From: Psychrobacter sp. bablab_jr014
GTDB taxonomy: Bacteria; Pseudomonadota; Gammaproteobacteria; Pseudomonadales; Moraxellaceae
Assembly (NCBI RefSeq): GCF_016464015.1
Contig: NZ_JACDXT010000012.1
Span: forward strand, 62,001 to 126,000
Length of the DNA stretch: 64,000 nucleotides
Direction of reading: 5' to 3'
The notes under the pieces were generated by a model that was not told the origin of the DNA, did no database searches, and saw only the letters and a list, made by a program, of their open reading frames with translations. Numbering within the stretch: the first letter of the stretch is position 1; each line of letters opens with the position of its first letter. This document shows positions 58,433-64,000 of this stretch, in pieces. The position numbers and the translations under genes were made by a program.

Positions 58433-60949
58433 ATGGTCAAGATTCGAGAAGGGCTACCATTGGTAGATGGACAAACGACTGAGGCAGACAGCGCGACCTC
58501 AGCAGCTCAGCTGGTAGCCAACCAACGCTCGCATCAATCTGCCAATAGCTACGCACAAGTACCGTTTGATATTAAAAAACAGCTCAGTACTCACAAACTC
58601 CATACCACCTTTGATCGCTCTGAACGCTATGCGCCCTTAGAAGACAGCATTTTTGATGAAAATGCCTTAACGTCCGATGATCTTGCAGCCATCGCTGATG
58701 ACGATACTGATCAGGCCAACATTGACGTACCTGCATGGCTTGATAATGTGGCCAAGCGTATTGGTCAAGACAGCGTGCCTGATTTGGCTTTTGCCTGCGA
58801 ATTTATCCGTAGCCGTATGAATACCAGCAAGTCTGAACGCTCGGGCGCTTATGTCACGGGCATTGGTATGACGGATATCTTAACCTATTTGTATCAAGAT
58901 GAAGATGCGCTTGTCGCGGCGATGCTGTACCGCAGTGCGCGCAAACGTCTGATTAGCATGGCAGATATTGAGGAGCGTTTCGGCGCTCAAGTGTCTACCT
59001 TGGTAAAAGACACGCTCGCCATGGGGCAACTCTCTGAGATTATCGAGAGTAACAAGCGCCTCGAAGATCACTTTGTAAACAATCAGCGTGACCAGCTGTC
59101 AAACATTTATAGCATGCTCATCTCTGTCACCAACGATGTTCGCGTGGTGCTCATTAAACTTGCCGAGCGCACTTTTGCTATGCGAGAGCTGTCTTTTGGT
59201 GGCGAAGAGCGTCAACGCCGTGTGGCACGTGAAGTGATGACAATTTATGCGCCTCTCGCCCACCGCCTTGGCATAGCCCAGCTAAAATGGGAGCTGGAAG
59301 ATTTAGCATTTCGCTATCTTGCACCTGAGCGCTATAAAGAAATTGCCAAGCTGTTGTCCGAAAAACGTAGTGAGCGCGAAGCCTATATTCAGCGCGTTGA
59401 AGACAAACTGTCAGAAGCACTAGACAATGCAGGCATTGCTGGTGAAGTGTCTGGGCGCGTCAAACATATTTATTCTATTTATCGCAAAATGAAGCTCAAA
59501 GGCTTGTCCTTTGACCAACTGTACGATATCCGTGCGCTGCGCGTGCTGGTAGACAATCCTTCTGACTGCTATCACGTTTTGGGCTTGGTGCATGGCTTGT
59601 GGCGCTATATTCCTGAGCAGTTTGATGACTATATTACCAACCCAAAACCCAATGGCTACCGCTCACTGCATACGGCGGTGATTGCAGAAAATAAATCATT
59701 AGAAGTTCAGATTCGTACACACGAGATGCACTTTGAAGCAGAACTGGGCATGTGCGCCCACGTCAACTACAAAGAAGGACTCAAGAATAAAAAAGACAAT
59801 TATCTGAACCAAAAAATCAGCTCTTTGCGTCAGTTGCTCTCTATCAATAACGAAGTGCGCAATCAGCAAGGCAAATCTATTGATGGGGACGATACGCTTG
59901 ATTTAGACGATGATGAACAAACCGTTGATTTTGATGGTCTTGAGCGTATTTATATCTTTAGCCGTGATGGTGATATTACCGAGCTGCCAAAAGGCGCAAC
60001 GGTACTCGATTTTGCTTACTACGTGCATACCCAAGTGGGTAATCGTGCTCAAGCGGCGCGCGTCAATCAGCGCTACGTGCCCCTCACCTATTTGTTAAAA
60101 ACAGGTGAACAGGTTGAGATTATTACCAAGTCTTCGCGAGAACCCAATCGCGATTGGTTGGTTGCCTCACTTGGCTATATTCATACCAACCGCGCGCGCT
60201 CCAAGCTGCGTCAATGGTTTAATCGCCAAGACCGTGATAAAAATATCGAAATTGGTCGCCAAATGCTAAGCAAAGAGTTGGAACGTCTTTCTGTCCATCC
60301 GAACAGCATTGATTTAAACGACTATTTGCAATACTTTAACGTCAATACCACCGATGACATTATCGTCGGTTTGGTAACGGGTGAGATAGGCATGAACCAG
60401 CTGACCACGCACATCTCGCGTCAGCTACAGCTCGAGCCTGAAAAAGACGATGAGGATTACACCCCCAGTGTCGACCCCAAATCAACGGGGAAACTGGACG
60501 CCTATAAAATTTGTATCGATGGTCTAGACAATATTGATATCAGTTTGGCAGGCTGTTGCCATCCTGTACATGGCGAGCCTATCTCAGGCTATATCACTCA
60601 GTCGCGTGGCGTCAGCATTCATAACCGTGGCTGCCCTGAATATCTGCGTCTGATTGAGCGTGACCCTGAGCGTGAAATCAGCGCGGCATGGAAATCTAAA
60701 TCAGGCCGCTACCAACCCGTAGATATTCATATCGAAGCTTATGATCGCCGTGGTTTACTGCGTGATTTGACCCAAGTGATTGATAAGGAAAATGTCAATA
60801 TCCGACAGGTTGAGACCCTTAGTAATGATGAGAATATCGCTTTTTTAAAGTTCCATGTTGAGGTATCGGGTTTGGCGCACTTGTCCAAACTTCTGGCAAA
60901 ACTTGAGCAGCAACCTGGTATTTTGCATGCCCGCCGCGCTGTTGTCTAA
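58433..60949 (+). CDS. relA: GTP pyrophosphokinase RelA ((p)ppGpp synthetase I)
   Basis: 838 residues; AGGAG before the start. An N-terminal degenerate hydrolase domain lacking the H-D motif (Y-R-S-A-R-K-R replaces it), a functional-looking synthetase domain with Y-R-S-L-H-T-A-V and E-V-Q-I-R-T, a TGS domain (I-Y-I-F-S-R-D-G-D-I-T-E-L-P-K-G), a conserved C-C-H-P-V motif and a C-terminal ACT domain. It is therefore the ribosome-activated stringent-response synthetase, not a SpoT-like bifunctional enzyme. Confidence 0.96.
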   Translation: MVKIREGLPLVDGQTTEADSATSAAQLVANQRSHQSANSYAQVPFDIKKQLSTHKLHTTFDRSERYAPLEDSIFDENALTSDDLAAIADDDTDQANIDVPAWLDNVAKRIGQDSVPDLAFACEFIRSRMNTSKSERSGAYVTGIGMTDILTYLYQDEDALVAAMLYRSARKRLISMADIEERFGAQVSTLVKDTLAMGQLSEIIESNKRLEDHFVNNQRDQLSNIYSMLISVTNDVRVVLIKLAERTFAMRELSFGGEERQRRVAREVMTIYAPLAHRLGIAQLKWELEDLAFRYLAPERYKEIAKLLSEKRSEREAYIQRVEDKLSEALDNAGIAGEVSGRVKHIYSIYRKMKLKGLSFDQLYDIRALRVLVDNPSDCYHVLGLVHGLWRYIPEQFDDYITNPKPNGYRSLHTAVIAENKSLEVQIRTHEMHFEAELGMCAHVNYKEGLKNKKDNYLNQKISSLRQLLSINNEVRNQQGKSIDGDDTLDLDDDEQTVDFDGLERIYIFSRDGDITELPKGATVLDFAYYVHTQVGNRAQAARVNQRYVPLTYLLKTGEQVEIITKSSREPNRDWLVASLGYIHTNRARSKLRQWFNRQDRDKNIEIGRQMLSKELERLSVHPNSIDLNDYLQYFNVNTTDDIIVGLVTGEIGMNQLTTHISRQLQLEPEKDDEDYTPSVDPKSTGKLDAYKICIDGLDNIDISLAGCCHPVHGEPISGYITQSRGVSIHNRGCPEYLRLIERDPEREISAAWKSKSGRYQPVDIHIEAYDRRGLLRDLTQVIDKENVNIRQVETLSNDENIAFLKFHVEVSGLAHLSKLLAKLEQQPGILHARRAVV

Positions 60950-61069
60950 GCCAGCTTTAGCGGTGATTGCCGCCCTTACAACTTTCACAATCAGCACGGC
61001 AGCCACCATGATGGTTGCCATGCGACATGACCTTACTTGTTTTTGATTTATTTGCCGTATTGGGACGCT

Positions 61070-61939
61070 ATGCCTGAATTACCTGAAGTTGAAACCACCA
61101 AAACCAGCCTCAAGCCCTTACTTGGACAGAGAGTAGTCAACGTACAAGTTTTTCAGCCCAAACTGCGCTGGATGATACCGTCTGATTTAGACAAGCTTAT
61201 TGGCTATCACCTTGAGCAAACAGAGCGCCGTGCCAAATATTTAATCTTAACGTTTGCTAAAGATAACACTCCACCACTTAAATTAATTGTCCATTTGGGC
61301 ATGTCGGGCAGCTTGCAACAGCATCCAGCAGATAGTAAAAAACGCAAACACGATCATTTGATATTTACCTTTGACAATCAAAACGGTGTGCTTAATCAGC
61401 TGCATTATCACGACCCAAGACGCTTTGGTGCGGTGCTGTGGTTTGATGATTACGCGCACAAATTGTTCGACCACTTAGGTAAAGAGCCACTCGATGACAG
61501 TTTTGACGCCGAGCATTTATACGACTTGATTCAGCGCACACATTCAGAAAAGAAGCAGCGCCCTATTAACAAACCCATCAAAGCCGTCATTATGGAACAG
61601 CAGAATGTGGTGGGTGTGGGCAATATCTATGCAACAGAAAGTTTATTTTTGGCAGGCATTCATCCTGCAACCCCTGCCGCTGCCATCAGTCAGGCGAAAA
61701 TTACAGAATTGACCGCGCATATTAAAACCATCTTGGCACGAGCGATTGAGCTTGGCGGCTCGACCTTGCGCGATTTCACGGTTGCAAGCGGACAGACAGG
61801 CTACTTTCAACAGACGCTGCATGTTTATGGAAAAGAAGGTGAGCCATGCCCTACGTGTGGCACTACTTTAGCAAATGAAAAAATTGCAGGACGCGCCAGT
61901 GTTTATTGCCCTGTTTGCCAACCATTCACGCCATCATAA
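61070..61939 (+). CDS. mutM: Formamidopyrimidine-DNA glycosylase
   Basis: 289 residues from M-P-E-L-P-E-V-E-T, whose Pro is the catalytic nucleophile after Met removal; the frame extends 11 codons upstream but this start is fixed by mechanism. H-L-G-M-S-G motif, N-I-Y-A-T-E-S-L-F, and a C-terminal zinc finger C-P-T-C...C-P-V-C. Excises 8-oxoguanine and Fapy lesions. About 120 bases after relA, same strand. Confidence 0.97.
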   Translation: MPELPEVETTKTSLKPLLGQRVVNVQVFQPKLRWMIPSDLDKLIGYHLEQTERRAKYLILTFAKDNTPPLKLIVHLGMSGSLQQHPADSKKRKHDHLIFTFDNQNGVLNQLHYHDPRRFGAVLWFDDYAHKLFDHLGKEPLDDSFDAEHLYDLIQRTHSEKKQRPINKPIKAVIMEQQNVVGVGNIYATESLFLAGIHPATPAAAISQAKITELTAHIKTILARAIELGGSTLRDFTVASGQTGYFQQTLHVYGKEGEPCPTCGTTLANEKIAGRASVYCPVCQPFTPS

Positions 61940-62100
61940 CAATCGCAAATCCCATAATAAATCTTGCAGAAAAGTGTATTTTTGTTGCTTATTAATAGGC
62001 AACTTGCTTTAATAGAAATGTATAATGCGCCCAACACCGCAACACATGGCTACGCTTTTGGGCAGCACTTTTATCTATTTATCAGTTTTAGGACAGAATC

Positions 62101-62550
62101 ATGATAAACAATGCCCTACATGTGCCAAAATATGGCCTTGCTACCCATATTGCCAGCTTGATAGCGGGCGCGGCTTTATTATGCGCCAGCCTACAGTCCG
62201 CCAATGCCGCTATTGAGATTGATGAGAGCGACTTTGGCCCTTCTTATGAGACGATGGTCCTCGATACAGTGGTTGGTAAACCTTTAGGTTTGGTAGCGGC
62301 AGTGACAGGTACTGCCGCCTATATTGTGAGCTTGCCCTTTTCCTTAATCGGTGGTAACGCCGATCAAGCCCAAGAAAAATTGGTGGTTGAGCCGTGGAAC
62401 GCCATGGGACGCTGCTTGGGTTGCAGCGTGGCTGAGGATAATTATTACAAGTCCCAAACCGCTGATGATAATGTGGTACGTATCGTGGTCGATCGTCCCT
62501 CTGAAGTGCTTATCAGCACCAATGACAATGTCATCGTCACCCCGCAGTAA
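62101..62550 (+). CDS. Small exported protein, unknown function
   Basis: 149 residues; AGGA upstream. Signal peptide ending in A-N-A, then I-D-E-S-D-F-G-P-S-Y-E, a hydrophobic stretch P-L-G-L-V-A-A-V-T-G-T-A-A-Y-I-V-S-L-P-F-S, a C-L-G-C pair and a short end. The middle motif (V-G-K-P-L-G-L-V...V-S-L-P-F-S) is seen in small proteins of Pseudomonas-like bacteria, with no known role. It could be membrane-anchored through the second hydrophobic stretch. Confidence 0.65.
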   Translation: MINNALHVPKYGLATHIASLIAGAALLCASLQSANAAIEIDESDFGPSYETMVLDTVVGKPLGLVAAVTGTAAYIVSLPFSLIGGNADQAQEKLVVEPWNAMGRCLGCSVAEDNYYKSQTADDNVVRIVVDRPSEVLISTNDNVIVTPQ

Positions 62551-62619
62551 TGAGTCTATAACCTATACGATACTATTACGCATAACAATTAAGTAGATTA
62601 TCCATAACATTCAAGCGTA

Positions 62620-62650
62620 AAAAAAGGCTAACTAAGGTTAGCCTTTTTTG
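62620..62650. terminator. Bidirectional terminator beside typA
   Basis: AAAAAAGGCTAAC pairs with GTTAGCCTTTTTT around a four-base loop, between the small exported-protein gene and typA, which converge. Confidence 0.88.
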
Positions 62651-62667
62651 TGTCTAATGAGACTGTA

Positions 62668-64000
62668 TTACTTCTTACGACCGTGACGCTTACGTTCGCT
62701 TTCAGTCAAGAAGCGCTTACGCATACGGATTGATTGTGGCGTTACTTCTACCAGCTCATCATCTTCGATGTATTCAAGCGCTTGCTCAAGCGTGAATTTA
62801 ACTGCTGGTGTTAGCGTCAACGCTTCATCTGTACCACTTGCACGTACGTTGGTCAACTGCTTACCTGTGGTTGGGTTAACCACCATGTCATCACTACGTG
62901 AGTTCTGACCAACAATCATACCTTCGTAGACTTCAAGCTGTGGCTCAGCAAACAGCTTACCGCGTTTTTGCAGGTTAAATAGTGCGAAACCTAAGCAAGT
63001 ACCATTGGTCATTGATACCAAGACGCCATTACTACGGCCACCAACATCACCGACCTTTTGCGGGCCATAATGTGAGAAGCTTGAGGTCATGATGCCTGAA
63101 CCTGAAGTTAGGGTCAAAAACTCAGAACGGAAGCCAATCAAACCACGTGCTGGCATGGTCGCCTCAATACGCATACGACCTTTACCGTCCAGCTCCATAT
63201 TGGTCATTTCGCCTTTACGCAGACCCACCTGCTCCATGATCGCGCCTTGATGCTCTTCTTCCACATCAAATACGACGTTTTCATACGGCTCTTGTAGCTC
63301 GCCATCGATCTCTTTTACGATAACTTCAGGACGCGATACACCCAGCTCAAAGCCTTCGCGGCGCATATTTTCAATCAATACTGATAAATGCAGCTCACCA
63401 CGGCCAGAGACTTTGAACTTCTCAGCAGACTCTGTGTCTTCAACACGTAGTGCCACGTTGTGAATCAGCTCACGCTCTAGACGCTCACGGATGTTACGTG
63501 ACGTCACAAACTTACCTTCGCGACCTGCAAATGGTGAGTTGTTAACTTGGAAGGTCATTGATACCGTTGGTTGATCAACAGTCAATGGTGGCAGTGCTTC
63601 AACGTGGTTAGGATCACAAATAGTGTCTGAGATGTTTAGCGCATCGATACCTGTGATACATACGATATCACCTGCTTGCGCGTCTTCAACATCGACACGC
63701 TCAAGACCATGATAACCCATGATTTTTAGGATACGACCGTTACGGGTGTTGCCTGCTTTATCAATGACCGTCACTTGCGTATTGGTGCTTACTTTACCGC
63801 GTTGGATACGGCCAATACCGATAACACCAACAAAGGTATTGTAGTCGAGGCTTGAGATTTGCATGCGGAAAGGCGCATCTGCTTCTACTTGAGGTGGCTC
63901 AACCACATCAACGATGGTCTCAAACAGTGGCGTCATGTCGTCCGCTAGGTTGTCCGCTTCAAGACCAGCAATACCATTTAGCGCTGATGCGTAAACGACT
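62668..64000 (-). CDS. typA: Ribosome-binding GTPase TypA/BipA, C-terminal part
   Basis: Frame is open to the right edge, so the N-terminal GTPase motifs are outside. The 443 visible residues start in V-Y-A-S-A-L-N-G-I-A-G-L-E, the stretch just before domain II, then contain N-S-P-F-A-G-R-E-G-K-F-V-T-S-R, S-G-R-G-E-L-H-L, P-A-R-G-L-I-G-F and the BipA-specific end M-R-K-R-F-L-T-E-S-E-R-K-R. Translational GTPase needed for growth at low temperature and under stress. Its terminator is shared with the gene at 62101. Confidence 0.97.
   Translation of the reverse strand, partial: VVYASALNGIAGLEADNLADDMTPLFETIVDVVEPPQVEADAPFRMQISSLDYNTFVGVIGIGRIQRGKVSTNTQVTVIDKAGNTRNGRILKIMGYHGLERVDVEDAQAGDIVCITGIDALNISDTICDPNHVEALPPLTVDQPTVSMTFQVNNSPFAGREGKFVTSRNIRERLERELIHNVALRVEDTESAEKFKVSGRGELHLSVLIENMRREGFELGVSRPEVIVKEIDGELQEPYENVVFDVEEEHQGAIMEQVGLRKGEMTNMELDGKGRMRIEATMPARGLIGFRSEFLTLTSGSGIMTSSFSHYGPQKVGDVGGRSNGVLVSMTNGTCLGFALFNLQKRGKLFAEPQLEVYEGMIVGQNSRSDDMVVNPTTGKQLTNVRASGTDEALTLTPAVKFTLEQALEYIEDDELVEVTPQSIRMRKRFLTESERKRHGRKK

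Overview
The window reads as chromosomal DNA of a gammaproteobacterium of the family Moraxellaceae, most likely Psychrobacter. This is inferred from protein character and gene order, not from a database search: smc-zipA-ligA in a row, a BarA/GacS-type kinase divergent from cysM with rlmD and relA downstream, Smc rather than MukB, rubredoxin-reductase-like and PhoX-like proteins, and moderate GC with AT-rich spacers. Most of the window is core housekeeping, with a few accessory genes and one unusual signalling operon.

Layout. 1-9.1 kb: end of a PhoX-like phosphatase, an alpha/beta hydrolase, hslO, a rubredoxin-reductase-like flavoprotein, two tandem secreted TonB-C-like proteins, coaX-birA, a TauE/SafE permease and an unrecognised gene. 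9.2-18.9 kb: smc, zipA, ligA (chromosome segregation, division, DNA joining), then an AT-rich DUF2971-like gene abutting ligA and a second TauE/SafE permease. 18.9-25.4 kb: three lipoproteins, a YgiQ-type radical SAM protein, and an Lrp/AsnC regulator divergent from a RarD-like transporter. 25.6-29.4 kb: smpB, coaD, a ferredoxin, bioA and bioD. 29.4-35 kb: rnpB, a tRNA with anticodon CAU, lepA-lepB, a MITE-like element and hflX. 35.2-39.6 kb: an LrgA/LrgB-like pair, a lytic transglycosylase and rpsB-tsf.

39.9-44.3 kb holds the most unusual locus: a periplasmic solute-binding lipoprotein, a membrane CheA-like kinase (sensor, PAS, HPt and ATPase in one chain), a stand-alone receiver and two CheX-like phosphatase paralogues, packed as one operon with no transporter, CheW, MCP or DNA-binding output gene.

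44.6-64 kb: a Bcr/CflA efflux pump, a crotonase, a BarA-type hybrid kinase divergent from cysM, a PolB-like 3'-5' exonuclease, a tripartite tricarboxylate transporter (tctC-tctB-tctA) lying between the exonuclease and rlmD, then relA, mutM, a small exported protein and the C-terminal part of typA/bipA, which runs off the right edge.

Many genes end in clear hairpin/T-run terminators. Several other strong hairpins lack a T-run. Start codons were moved downstream of the longest reading frame wherever family alignment, a signal peptide or a Shine-Dalgarno sequence favoured it. All family names come from motif recognition by eye.
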